From: a virus
DNA length: 45,953 nt
Direction: 5' to 3' (one strand)
IMG/VR virus record: IMGVR_UViG_3300033149_007449
Span: 1-45,953 of that record
Shown here one piece after another: positions 1 to 6,640 of the stretch; positions within the stretch are counted from its first letter, which is position 1; every line of letters starts with the position of its first letter. A program made the position numbers and the translations under genes. Under the pieces are notes generated by a model. It was not told the origin of the DNA. It worked only from the letters and a program-made list of their open reading frames with translations, and did not search any database.

Positions 1-114
1 AATCATATTGGGATTATCTAAAACATTGTCTTGAAATTATCAGATATGAATATAAAATTAAGAGAACTCTCACAGGAGATATTTCTCTTAAAGTAGAATT
101 TTATCGAGAAGGAA
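1..114. repeat. Terminal direct repeat, left copy (circular genome)
   Basis: The first 114 bases are identical to 45840-45953. The repeat lies inside the rusA reading frame, which continues correctly across the joined ends. This is what an assembler leaves when a circular or circularly permuted genome is opened, although a true short terminal redundancy cannot be excluded from sequence alone. Confidence 0.95.
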
Positions 115-281
115 AAAGAAGAGCTGATATTGATAATTTACTAAAAACAGTATTAGAATTTTTAGAAAAAGGAGAAATTATAGAAAATGATAACAGAGTA
201 ATTGATTTAAAAACAAAGATCTTTTATAATTCAAAGCGCCCTAGAACAATTCTGTGGGTTAATAAAATAAATAGAGATTAG
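1..281 (+). CDS. rusA: RusA-like Holliday junction resolvase, 3' part (continues from 45770-45953)
   Basis: Joined across the circle (45770-45953 then 115-281) this gives one 116-residue protein, the usual RusA size. RusA dimers resolve Holliday junctions and branched replication intermediates. The start has the family motif GNPRPKPRMTGR (residues 7-18). The metal-binding core is visible as RRADIDNLLK, with D66 and D68, followed by ENDNRVIDL with D87 at the third acidic position. The copy is split only because the window opens inside the gene. It overlaps the upstream NDT-like gene by 29 nt and is followed by two hairpins and the replication initiator, consistent with an early replication/recombination operon. 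Confidence 0.88.
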   Translation, partial: SYWDYLKHCLEIIRYEYKIKRTLTGDISLKVEFYREGKRRADIDNLLKTVLEFLEKGEIIENDNRVIDLKTKIFYNSKRPRTILWVNKINRD

Positions 282-337
282 AATTTCCTTGTGGGTTCTA
301 ATCAAACCTGTATGAGTAAACCAGTGTAAAACTCATA
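278..337 (+). promoter_or_regulatory. Two tandem hairpins between rusA and the replication initiator
   Basis: TTAGAA at 278-283 pairs with TTCTAA at 296-301, and TATGAGT at 311-317 pairs with ACTCATA at 331-337, leaving five bases before the ATG at 343. The first stem contains the rusA stop codon. No U-tract follows either stem, so they look more like mRNA processing or translation-control structures than terminators. Pairing is seen; function is inferred. Confidence 0.4.
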
Positions 338-342
338 TTAGG

Positions 343-1104
343 ATGTCTTTTAAAAAAAATGAAGAATTTCCTCAAGAAGTAATTCTTGGAAGAACTTTAT
401 TGAGTAAGGGGATTACTTCTCAAAAACAATTAGAAGAATTATTTGAACCGAGCTTTTATGCTGTTATTCCTCTACAAATACTTGAAGATAAGAGTCTTTC
501 TTCTACTTCTAAACTGTTGTATGGTGAAATAACTGCTTTAACAAAGAAGAATGGATGCTGTTCTGCTACTAATAAATACCTAGCAGAAAGAATTGGAATC
601 AAGGAAGACTCAATCTGGAACAACTTAAAACAATTAAAAGATAAAAAATATATTAAAATTTCAATTGAAAGAAGCGAAAAAGGTACATTTCGTAGTATTT
701 CTCTACACACCCCGGGGGGCATTCAAATCCACATCCCGGCAGTTAAAAAGAATACACCCAAAATAGATTATAACAATAAGATTAATAAAGATATACTACG
801 TATATCTCAGAAGAAAAAAGAAAAATCTTCTTCTGGATCCGCTGAAATTAATTATCTTATCATGATGTTTAAAGAAAAAACAAATCTTAAAAGGTTGGGA
901 GAATCTGAGCAAAAACAACGTAATTTTGCTCGTCATATTCTTAAAAAATACACAATGGAACAAGCTCTCGAAGCAATTGATTGGTTGCTTCAAGATAAGT
1001 TCTGGAATAAACAATTAACTAAAATATCTCAACTTTATTATCAGATTCCTCGATTTTTAAGGGATGGCAATGATGTTGAGATACCATCTTATGCAAAAAG
1101 ATAG
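343..1104 (+). CDS. Phage replication initiator with winged helix-turn-helix (HTH_36/DnaD-like)
   Basis: A 253-residue protein. Residues about 40-125 form an HTH_36-type winged helix found in phage and plasmid replication proteins (FYAVIPLQIL, then SATNKYLAERIGIKEDSI and the wing). Residues about 165-245 resemble the C-terminal domain of phage O/DnaD-like replisome organisers, which bind origin DNA and load the host helicase. It is the only candidate initiator in a genome with no recognised polymerase or helicase, so it presumably recruits host machinery. The ATG at 343 follows two hairpins and has no Shine-Dalgarno. Its stop is one base from the next start. Confidence 0.65.
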   Translation: MSFKKNEEFPQEVILGRTLLSKGITSQKQLEELFEPSFYAVIPLQILEDKSLSSTSKLLYGEITALTKKNGCCSATNKYLAERIGIKEDSIWNNLKQLKDKKYIKISIERSEKGTFRSISLHTPGGIQIHIPAVKKNTPKIDYNNKINKDILRISQKKKEKSSSGSAEINYLIMMFKEKTNLKRLGESEQKQRNFARHILKKYTMEQALEAIDWLLQDKFWNKQLTKISQLYYQIPRFLRDGNDVEIPSYAKR

Positions 1105-1105
1105 A

Positions 1106-1426
1106 ATGTTAACTAAAGTTCAAAAAGAAACACTTGATTTTATTAGAAAATTCTCATCAAAAAATGGATACTATCCTTCAATAGAAGAAATCTGTAAAGA
1201 ATTTAAATTGAAATCTTTTAGCTCAGCTGTTGATAGAATTCAGAGATTAGTAAGTAAAGGTTTTCTCTTTAAAGAAAAGTATAAGCCAAGAGGATTGAAA
1301 TTGAATAAAGGTATTGAAGAAGATATCCTCGACTTTGTAAGAAAGTTTAATAGTCGAGTTTTTAATCATCCAAAAAGATATAAAAGTTTAATTAGGATAA
1401 TCAAGGAGTTTAAGGAACAGCTATAA
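1106..1426 (+). CDS. LexA-type winged-HTH DNA-binding protein without peptidase domain
   Basis: The first 60 residues match the LexA N-terminal DNA-binding domain, beginning MLTKVQKETLDFIRKF and continuing through YYPSIEEICKEF to the wing with RGLKLN. The 106-residue protein stops before any S24 self-cleavage domain would begin, so it cannot be inactivated by RecA-stimulated autocleavage in the LexA manner. The second half (EEDILDFVRKF) weakly echoes the first helix. I chose the ATG at 1106, just after the previous stop, because it gives the canonical MLTK start; an upstream in-frame ATG at 1064 would add 14 non-family residues. It is a plausible repressor for palindromes in the control region. 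Confidence 0.7.
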   Translation: MLTKVQKETLDFIRKFSSKNGYYPSIEEICKEFKLKSFSSAVDRIQRLVSKGFLFKEKYKPRGLKLNKGIEEDILDFVRKFNSRVFNHPKRYKSLIRIIKEFKEQL

Positions 1427-1496
1427 GATTATACCTATCTTAGGGTAAACACTTGAGAGATAAAGAGATCTCCAGTGAGAGATAGTTTTAATCTTA
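1424..1496 (+). promoter_or_regulatory. Closed stem structure downstream of the LexA-like gene
   Basis: TAAGATTA at 1424-1431, beginning at the stop codon, pairs perfectly with TAATCTTA at 1489-1496. Inside, the segment around CACTTGAGAGAT and ATCTCCAGTG forms a bulged hairpin. The 73-nt unit sits 27 nt before the ATG at 1524. It could be a leader element or mRNA-stability structure. Confidence 0.35.
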
Positions 1497-1523
1497 TGGT
1501 TACACTGTTAAACTCTCAAAAAT

Positions 1524-1886
1524 ATGGATTCAAATAAAAAGAAACAACTCTGGGTCAAAAAGTTAGTAAGGGTAAATGAGTGGAATAATTATTACAAACA
1601 TCTTACCTCTTATTGTTTCTTAGAAAAAGAAGTAAAAGGAATCTGGGTTGGATTTTGTTGCGCTGACATAGGAAAAGGGAGAATCCCTCGTGATTGTGAA
1701 CTTCTTACTAACGAAGAACTTCGTCAAGTTGATAATTACAGAAAACAATATCACATAGAACCTCGACCATTTACAGATGTTGAAATAGAAAATAAAGAAA
1801 GTAAAAATTTTGAAAAAAGTCAACCTCAAAAAACAGAAGAACAACAAATTGATGTCAATAAAGTATGGGAAGAAAATGTATTCTAA
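1524..1886 (+). CDS. Hypothetical protein, 120 aa
   Basis: I do not recognise this protein. It has a basic N-terminus, a central globular-looking section rich in Trp, Cys and Tyr (GIWVGFCCADIGKGR) and a charged, Gln/Glu-rich C-terminal third likely to be disordered. It stands between the LexA-like gene and the promoter at 1973, so it ends the first replication/regulation group. No signal peptide or membrane segment is evident. The start has no Shine-Dalgarno and is preceded by an A-rich stretch. Confidence 0.6.
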   Translation: MDSNKKKQLWVKKLVRVNEWNNYYKHLTSYCFLEKEVKGIWVGFCCADIGKGRIPRDCELLTNEELRQVDNYRKQYHIEPRPFTDVEIENKESKNFEKSQPQKTEEQQIDVNKVWEENVF

Positions 1887-1930
1887 TTACAAATCTCCTA
1901 ACAATTGTTTTTTTATTTTTGAAAAATTAA

Positions 1931-1944
1931 GGTGGGGATAACTT
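1931..1944. repeat. 14-bp GGTGGGGATAACTT element, inverted partner of 43959-43972
   Basis: This 14-mer is the exact reverse complement of AAGTTATCCCCACC at 43959-43972. Both copies lie just upstream of near-identical TTGACA promoters (1973 and 43981). TTATCCCCA differs from the DnaA box TTATCCACA by one base, so DnaA or a phage regulator may bind. The match is seen; binding is inferred. Confidence 0.6.
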
Positions 1945-1972
1945 ATGGTTTTTCCCTTGATCTGCAAAGGGG

Positions 1973-2001
1973 TTGACATATATCTTTAGTTTTCATACAA
2001 T
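1973..2001 (+). promoter_or_regulatory. Sigma-70 promoter upstream of the ParB-like gene
   Basis: TTGACA at 1973-1978 and TACAAT at 1996-2001 are separated by 17 bp. The surrounding bases (AAAGGGGTTGACATA, TTTTCATA) are shared with the promoter at 43981 and, in part, with 45327. Transcription should start near 2008, giving a leader of about 67 nt that includes an AAAGGTCGA element before the ATG at 2075. Confidence 0.85.
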
Positions 2002-2038
2002 ACAATATAATAAAAAGTTTTCCAAAGATTTTAAACTA

Positions 2039-2047
2039 AAAGGTCGA
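2039..2047 (+). promoter_or_regulatory. AAAGGTCGA element 36 nt before the ParB-like start
   Basis: One of at least eleven copies of AAAGGT(C/T)G(A/T) in this genome. It starts 36 nt before the ATG at 2075 and is followed by A/T-rich sequence up to the start codon. It lies within the transcript expected from the promoter at 1973, so an RNA-level role is possible. Confidence 0.6.
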
Positions 2048-2074
2048 TTATAATAAACCAAAATAGATAAAAAC

Positions 2075-2872
2075 ATGACTATCAAAGAATTACCAATCAG
2101 CAAAATCAAAATCTACCAGAATATTAGATCAATTCTTAAAGATGTTTCTGGTTTGATGAAAAGCATAGCAAGTAATGGTCTTCAGCATCCCATTGGAGTT
2201 TACGAAACAAAGAATAAAGGATATATTCTTGCTTATGGTGCTCGAAGATTAGAAGCTGTAAGAAAGTTAGGATGGAAAACAATCCCTTGTATAATTATTC
2301 CTGAAGAATTCTCTGAAGAAAATTTCTTAACTCAGAACACGATTGAGAATATTCACCGACAAGAAATTGCACCGATGGAATTAGGAAAAGTTTGTAGAAT
2401 GCTAACAGATAAAGGATATTCTTTCAGTGAAATAGCAGCAAAATTCAGTATTCCAACAACAAGAGTAAGAGATGTTTGGGAAGTTTATAAAAAAGTCCCA
2501 AGAAGATATAGAGAATTGATAGGTTTTGTAGGTAGAGGTGAAAGTAATAAAGGAAAGATCCCTCTTAATGTAGCTCTCACCATTCTGAAATCAAGGATAC
2601 CATCTGCACAGAAAGAAGAGTTATTCAAGTATGCTAAGCAAAAAGAATTCAGTACACGGCACATACATGCTCTTGTAAAAATGATAAGAGGAGGAGTTTC
2701 TGTCCAAGATGCTGTAAAAAACCTTGATAAGTATGCTGTAAAGAATATTTTTTTAACAGTAGATATTGAGCGACTTGCTGAAATAGAAGAGCAGAAAATA
2801 ACTCTGACAGATTATGTTAAAGATATTATACGAGGGAATAAACCAGCTGATTCAAAATTACTTGTAGACTAA
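2075..2872 (+). CDS. ParB/Spo0J-family DNA-binding protein
   Basis: A 265-residue protein with the ParB N-terminal fold: GYILAYGARRLEAVRKLGWK at residues 49-68 corresponds to the nucleotide-binding GERR region, and ENIHRQEIAPMELG at 91-104 is the second ParB signature. A helix-turn-helix follows at about 105-140 (YSFSEIAAKFSIPTTRVRDV). No ParA ATPase gene is present, so classical partitioning is doubtful; other phage ParB-like proteins act as regulators or nucleases. The gene has its own strong promoter and leads a group containing a nuclease, amidoligase and amidotransferase. Confidence 0.82.
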   Translation: MTIKELPISKIKIYQNIRSILKDVSGLMKSIASNGLQHPIGVYETKNKGYILAYGARRLEAVRKLGWKTIPCIIIPEEFSEENFLTQNTIENIHRQEIAPMELGKVCRMLTDKGYSFSEIAAKFSIPTTRVRDVWEVYKKVPRRYRELIGFVGRGESNKGKIPLNVALTILKSRIPSAQKEELFKYAKQKEFSTRHIHALVKMIRGGVSVQDAVKNLDKYAVKNIFLTVDIERLAEIEEQKITLTDYVKDIIRGNKPADSKLLVD

Positions 2873-2884
2873 CTTTAAAATAAA

Positions 2885-3769
2885 ATGAATTTAGAAAAAT
2901 GGACGATTCAAGATCTCGAGAATGAGTATCTTGAAGAAAAATTCAGAAGAACACAAAAACCTGTTGATAAATGGCGAGGATCTGATATGGGATCTTGTTT
3001 TAGAAAAAGAATCTATGCTCGTCAAGGAGTACAACCGACTGAAACATTAGATGAGAGAACAAGGAGAGTTCTTGATACAGGTGATATTTTTCACTGGAAA
3101 TATCAGAATTTTCTAAAAAGAATTGGAATTCTTGTAGCAAAAGAAATTGAAATAGTAAATAAAGAATATAATTATATTGGACATTTTGATGCCCTTGTAG
3201 GAGGAAAACCTAAAGTAGAAAAAAAACATTTTGAGTTTATAGATAAACAGACAGGAGAGAAAAAATTCAATGAAAAAATGTATAACTGGACTATCAAAAG
3301 GATGAAAAAAATTAAAGAACTTCCTCTTCTCTTATACGATTTCAAAACACAGCATTCACAAAGTTTCTATTATTTAGAAAAACAAGGTCCTCAAAAAGAG
3401 CATGTTTATCAAGTAGCAAGTTATCTAACTTTCATTGATAAAAAGAAATATCCAGTTAATCAAGGGAGAATTCTCTATATTTCAAAAGATGATTCAAGAT
3501 TACTAGAGTTTACTGTAGAATTTAATAAGAAGATGGAACAAAAAATTAAGGATGAATTAAAAGAATTACAGAGATATTGGGATGAAAAAAAACTTCCTGA
3601 TAAACTTCCTGATGTAGAAAACCAATCAGGTAAATTATCACCTAACTGGAGATGTAGATTTTGTCCGTATCTAACTCATTGTAAAGGTGAACAATGGTAT
3701 AAAAAAACAATGATAAAAACTGAATATCTCAACAAAAAATATGCCACAGAAAATAAAAAGTCTTCCTAA
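2885..3769 (+). CDS. PD-(D/E)XK nuclease, Cas4/RecB-like with probable Fe-S cluster
   Basis: The 294-residue protein shows the RecB/Cas4 nuclease motifs in order: H70 in GDIFHW, D102 in YNYIGHFDALV, the D152-x-K154 pair in YDFKTQ, and the QxxxY motif at Q176-Y180 (VYQVASY). C38 near the N-terminus and C257, C260 and C266 near the C-terminus (CRFCPYLTHC) have the spacing of the four Fe-S ligands in Cas4 and AddB-like exonucleases. A role in end processing during recombination or replication is likely. It overlaps the next gene by 29 nt. There is no nearby cas1, cas2 or CRISPR array, so the Cas4 similarity is only structural. Confidence 0.8.
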   Translation: MNLEKWTIQDLENEYLEEKFRRTQKPVDKWRGSDMGSCFRKRIYARQGVQPTETLDERTRRVLDTGDIFHWKYQNFLKRIGILVAKEIEIVNKEYNYIGHFDALVGGKPKVEKKHFEFIDKQTGEKKFNEKMYNWTIKRMKKIKELPLLLYDFKTQHSQSFYYLEKQGPQKEHVYQVASYLTFIDKKKYPVNQGRILYISKDDSRLLEFTVEFNKKMEQKIKDELKELQRYWDEKKLPDKLPDVENQSGKLSPNWRCRFCPYLTHCKGEQWYKKTMIKTEYLNKKYATENKKSS

Positions 3770-4748
3770 GTTTCAAATAGGGAGTGATATAGAATATCTC
3801 TTTATTAGAAGAGGAGAACCTATTCATGCTTCAAGCGCTGTCGCCGCTGAGTATCATGGTAATGTAGGATATGATCATGGTGGAAAAGTTGGAGAAATCA
3901 GAGCAGCACCTTCCTCTGATAACAATATTGAAATTCACATCAAAAATATTGAAAGTACAATTAGAACTATTGTAGAAGGAGGAAGATTACGTGAAGGAGT
4001 TGAAATAAATGCAAGTCATAAACAAAGCTATCCCCCTTGTGGAGGACATATTCATTTTTCTATTAAATCATCAAACGAGATTGAGAAGTGTTTATACAAT
4101 CTTAATTATTGGTTAGCACTAACAGTTCAACCTTTATTTCCTAAACAGGTATTTCTCACAAGGGTAAAATCATCAGATTATGGACTTCTTAGTAATCATA
4201 GAACGCAACCACATGGGTTCGAATATAGAACATTACCATCATTCCTCTTTGACAAAGAAATAACTCAAGGAATTATTGCTCTAGCTTACGCTATTGTTCA
4301 ACTAACTCTAATAAATCAATTAAAAATCAGAAAAGAAGCTCATGACCTAGAATGGATTGAGAAAGTTAATCATTGGTATTATAATTATAATACCTGGAAA
4401 TTAAAAGATATCAGAGAACAAAACATTAGAACAATACTTAAAAAAGGTCAATTAGGAGGGTTACTAAAGTATATTTATCCACTCTTTGAAGCGATAAAAG
4501 AGAATAGAAAATACTCAGGTGATATCGCTGAAGGGTGGAAAATGGATTATAATTATTATGTGTTCAATAGTGGGGATCAAAATCAATACCCTACCATCTA
4601 CGCAGACGCAACCGAATCACAGAATATTCAATTTCCGCCCGTTGTTCCACGACCTTCTGCTGTCCCATCAATACAGAGGGCTCAAAGCATCCGGACTGAT
4701 AGCCGTCCCGGAACAACAGAATCTTCACAAACAACTTCAAACTGGTAA
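3741..4748 (+). CDS. COOH-NH2 amidoligase (phiEco32-like type 2)
   Basis: Residues 11-175 carry the amidoligase signature: GSDIEY (14-19), GYDHGGKVGEIRAAP (43-57), GGHIHF (101-106) and HGFEYRTLPSF (158-168). These glutamine-synthetase-fold enzymes use ATP to form amide bonds between a carboxylate and an amine, on peptides or small molecules. phiEco32-like phages pair the enzyme with a class II amidotransferase, as here. The last 60 residues are Ser/Thr/Pro/Gln-rich and lie entirely within a 191-nt overlap with the next gene in another frame, so they are probably an overprinted tail rather than part of the fold. Confidence 0.78.
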   Translation: MPQKIKSLPKFQIGSDIEYLFIRRGEPIHASSAVAAEYHGNVGYDHGGKVGEIRAAPSSDNNIEIHIKNIESTIRTIVEGGRLREGVEINASHKQSYPPCGGHIHFSIKSSNEIEKCLYNLNYWLALTVQPLFPKQVFLTRVKSSDYGLLSNHRTQPHGFEYRTLPSFLFDKEITQGIIALAYAIVQLTLINQLKIRKEAHDLEWIEKVNHWYYNYNTWKLKDIREQNIRTILKKGQLGGLLKYIYPLFEAIKENRKYSGDIAEGWKMDYNYYVFNSGDQNQYPTIYADATESQNIQFPPVVPRPSAVPSIQRAQSIRTDSRPGTTESSQTTSNW

Positions 4749-5436
4749 AGTGTTCGCATATAAAAAAGATGTTACAGCAACAGAATTCTTGAAACTAAAA
4801 AAAGTAAGAAAAATCTTAGATAACTCTTTAGAATTAGTTGTTGGTCATTGTCGCTATCCTACAAAGGGTGATGAAAAATTCAATATTAACAACCATCCTT
4901 TCGTTGATAAAAGTTTAGTTCTAGTTCATCAAGGAACAGTTTGGAATGATGATTTACTAGCAAAACAGTTTGGTATTAAGAAAAAAGGAGAAACAGATTC
5001 ATGGATTATTATTCAATTGATAAATCATTTTCTAGGACAAGGAAATACTCTAATAAGATCTATCGCTAAGACTAATTATTGCTTGAGAGGGTCTTGGGCT
5101 TGTGCTCTAATAGATAAAAAACAGCCAGATGAGATATATTTATTCTGTCATGAAAATTCAATAACAGTGTTCTATCTTCCTGAGAAAAACATTTATGTTT
5201 TCTCAACAGATAGAAAAAAATTAGAAGAAGTAATTACAGAGAAAAAAGTATATTACGGTATTTTTAAAAGTTCACAATTACCTGAAATTGCTGAATATAC
5301 TGTTGAAGAAGATCATTGTTTACTCTTGAACAATGAACCAAGATTATGGAAACTACCAGAACCATTACAATGGTGGAACTGGAAAAAAAATAAAGGTCGA
5401 CAAAATAATAATCTAGCTCTAGTTGAAATAAGATAA
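4558..5436 (+). CDS. Class II glutamine amidotransferase (Ntn hydrolase)
   Basis: Starting at the ATG at 4558 gives MCSIVGI, placing the catalytic cysteine at position 2 as in all class II amidotransferases (normally MCGIVG). Further family motifs follow: YRGLKASG (39-46), GHCRYPTKG (96-104), NHPF, LVHQGTVWN (122-130) and ETDS. The 292-residue enzyme should release ammonia from glutamine for a partner. The partner could be the overlapping amidoligase, or, by analogy with Gat-QueC fusions in other phages, a 7-deazaguanine amidation step, since queD begins 0.8 kb downstream. An upstream in-frame ATG at 4519 would bury the cysteine and is rejected. Confidence 0.85.
   Translation: MCSIVGIKINTLPSTQTQPNHRIFNFRPLFHDLLLSHQYRGLKASGLIAVPEQQNLHKQLQTGKVFAYKKDVTATEFLKLKKVRKILDNSLELVVGHCRYPTKGDEKFNINNHPFVDKSLVLVHQGTVWNDDLLAKQFGIKKKGETDSWIIIQLINHFLGQGNTLIRSIAKTNYCLRGSWACALIDKKQPDEIYLFCHENSITVFYLPEKNIYVFSTDRKKLEEVITEKKVYYGIFKSSQLPEIAEYTVEEDHCLLLNNEPRLWKLPEPLQWWNWKKNKGRQNNNLALVEIR
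5392..5400 (+). promoter_or_regulatory. AAAGGTCGA element 46 nt before the start at 5438
   Basis: The element lies in the 3' end of the amidotransferase coding sequence and is followed by A/T-rich sequence to the ATG at 5438. Confidence 0.45.
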
Positions 5437-5437
5437 T

Positions 5438-5674
5438 ATGCCTCAAGAAAAAAACAATAATAATTCAATTGGACAAGAGATGTCTGTTCTTGAAAGTTTA
5501 CTTACTCCTGAATTAAGATTAGTCAAAAAATATCTGTTAGACTCACAAGGAAGATTAAGGTTATATCACCCTGTTACTCAAAGAGTATTATTCAAGATGT
5601 TGAGAGAGAATCTCTTGGAAGAAGTAAAGAAATATCACGCCGCTGAGAAGAAAGAAAAGAAAGAGAAAGAATAG
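5438..5674 (+). CDS. Hypothetical charged protein, 78 aa
   Basis: Not recognised. Residues 15-60 look helical, with TPELRLVKKYLLDSQGRLR followed by HPVTQRVLFKMLRENLL, and the protein ends in a run of Lys and Glu. It starts one base after the amidotransferase stop (TAATATG junction), so translation is probably coupled. The next gene is separated by a short GC-rich hairpin region. Confidence 0.6.
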   Translation: MPQEKNNNNSIGQEMSVLESLLTPELRLVKKYLLDSQGRLRLYHPVTQRVLFKMLRENLLEEVKKYHAAEKKEKKEKE

Positions 5675-5680
5675 AGATAA

Positions 5681-5714
5681 TCGTCACGGCGGGGAAACTC
5701 GCTAAGCGAAGGAC
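5681..5714 (+). promoter_or_regulatory. Short GC-rich structured spacer
   Basis: Within 5675-5737 the bases CACGGCGGGG stand out from an A-rich background. TCGC at 5699-5702 pairs with GCGA at 5706-5709 around a TAA loop, and GTC at 5683-5685 can pair with GAC at 5711-5713. The nearby GCGG could compete for the CGC strand. No U-tract follows. The role is unknown. Confidence 0.35.
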
Positions 5715-5737
5715 AAATAAACAAAACCTTCAAACCT

Positions 5738-5986
5738 ATGCCAAATCAAACTGAACAAAATCCACCTACAAAATGCCCTAAATGTGGAATGCCTTTAAGC
5801 CAGAAGTCAGGTAAATATGGTAAATTCTTAGGATGTACTGCATATCCTGATTGTCGATATATTTGGAGACCAGAATCAGCAACTGAGAAAAGGCATAAAG
5901 AAGTAATGAATGCTATAAGAATAATCAATGATAATATTAAATCTTTGCACAAAAAGGTCGATCAATTAATACAAGAAAAATTATAA
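5738..5986 (+). CDS. Topoisomerase-type C4 zinc-finger protein
   Basis: An 82-residue protein whose first half is a single topoisomerase I C-terminal zinc ribbon: C13-x2-C16 and C33-x5-C39 enclosing GKYGKFLGC. In topoisomerases this module binds single-stranded DNA. The C-terminal half is a helical, probably coiled-coil segment (HKEVMNAIRIINDNIKSLHK), suggesting oligomerisation. No topoisomerase catalytic domain is present. The gene ends four nt before the sigma-like gene, with an AAAGGTCGA element inside its last codons. Confidence 0.75.
   Translation: MPNQTEQNPPTKCPKCGMPLSQKSGKYGKFLGCTAYPDCRYIWRPESATEKRHKEVMNAIRIINDNIKSLHKKVDQLIQEKL
5953..5961 (+). promoter_or_regulatory. AAAGGTCGA element 38 nt before the sigma-like start
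   Basis: The element lies in the last codons of the zinc-finger gene, 38 nt upstream of the ATG at 5991, matching the most common spacing of the motif. Confidence 0.6.
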
Positions 5987-5990
5987 AACA

Positions 5991-6206
5991 ATGAGACCAC
6001 AAAGACAATTATTTACTAAACAGAATCATATTAATGTTCTTCATATATTAAGTGAACTCTCAGAAAGAGAAAGAATGATTCTTATTCTAAGATTTGTTAA
6101 TAGAAGAACATATCCTGAGATAGCTGAAGTATTCAAGATAACTGCGGAGAGGGTTAAACAATTAGAAGAAAAAGCTTATAATACAATTAATCATTACTTT
6201 AAATAA
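5991..6206 (+). CDS. Stand-alone sigma-70 region 4 / HTH protein
   Basis: Residues 18-70 match sigma-70 region 4: LSERERMILILRF, TYPEIAEVFKITAERVKQLEEKAY. This is the helix-turn-helix that reads the -35 element and contacts the RNA polymerase flap. At 71 residues it lacks regions 2 and 3, so it cannot be a full sigma factor; it may be a co-sigma, appropriator or anti-sigma-like regulator. It directly precedes queD with a two-base gap, and is itself preceded by an AAAGGTCGA element. Whether it reads that element is speculative. Confidence 0.75.
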   Translation: MRPQRQLFTKQNHINVLHILSELSERERMILILRFVNRRTYPEIAEVFKITAERVKQLEEKAYNTINHYFK

Positions 6207-6208
6207 CT

Positions 6209-6637
6209 ATGTTTGTCCTTAAGTATAGAGATCATTTTGATGCTGCGCATCAATTGAAGAGCACCCCTTCTTTGAAAACAGAAAAATGTTTGAACTTTCA
6301 TGGTCATAGATGGGAAGTTGAAATCACTTTACAGGCAGCAAAGTTAAGAGATGGTATGGTCATTGACTTTGAAGAACTGAAAAGGATTGTTAAAAGCTAT
6401 GATCATACAAACTTGAATAAAAAGTTTCATAATCCTACCGCTGAGAATATAGCACAAGAAATCTGCAAAAGAATAAAAACAATAATTAGAGAACAGAGAC
6501 GAAACTTCATCACTGAAATTATTGTAAAAATTTCTGAATCTCCAGGTAATTCTGTTATATTTAATTCATATACTAGATTTCTATCATCTTCCTCTGCAGA
6601 TTCATTACTACTTGCTTCTGATCAAAGTTCTCAATAA
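6209..6637 (+). CDS. queD: QueD, 6-carboxy-5,6,7,8-tetrahydropterin synthase
   Basis: QueD converts dihydroneopterin triphosphate to 6-carboxytetrahydropterin, the second step from GTP to preQ0. Zinc ligands are visible as H14, H31 and H33 (FDAAHQL, NFHGHRWEVEI), with catalytic C27, the D65-H66 pair in YDHTNLN and E110 in ISESPGNSVIF. GMVIDFEELK and NPTAENIAQEI complete the family pattern. The last 20 or so residues form a Ser-rich extension absent from typical QueD. It starts two bases after the sigma-like gene and ends three bases before queE, so the que genes form one transcription unit. Confidence 0.93.
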   Translation: MFVLKYRDHFDAAHQLKSTPSLKTEKCLNFHGHRWEVEITLQAAKLRDGMVIDFEELKRIVKSYDHTNLNKKFHNPTAENIAQEICKRIKTIIREQRRNFITEIIVKISESPGNSVIFNSYTRFLSSSSADSLLLASDQSSQ

Positions 6638-6640
6638 AAC

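Noticed and set aside
1064-1105. Longer start for the LexA-like protein
   Set aside because: Adds residues not seen in LexA domains and overlaps the replication gene; the ATG at 1106 gives the canonical MLTK start.
2885-3769. Cas4 as part of a CRISPR system
   Set aside because: No repeats, cas1 or cas2 are present. The motifs fit the broad RecB-like phage nuclease group.
4200-4230. GGGTTCGAAT resembling a tRNA T-loop
   Set aside because: It lies in the conserved amidoligase motif HGFEYRTLP and no cloverleaf can be formed around it.
4519-4557. Longer amidotransferase start at 4519
   Set aside because: It would put 13 residues before the catalytic Cys, which must be at the processed N-terminus.
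6100-6210. Search for a preQ1 riboswitch ahead of the que genes
   Set aside because: queD starts two bases after the preceding gene and no type I, II or III preQ1 aptamer pattern was visible upstream of queD, queF or dpdA.
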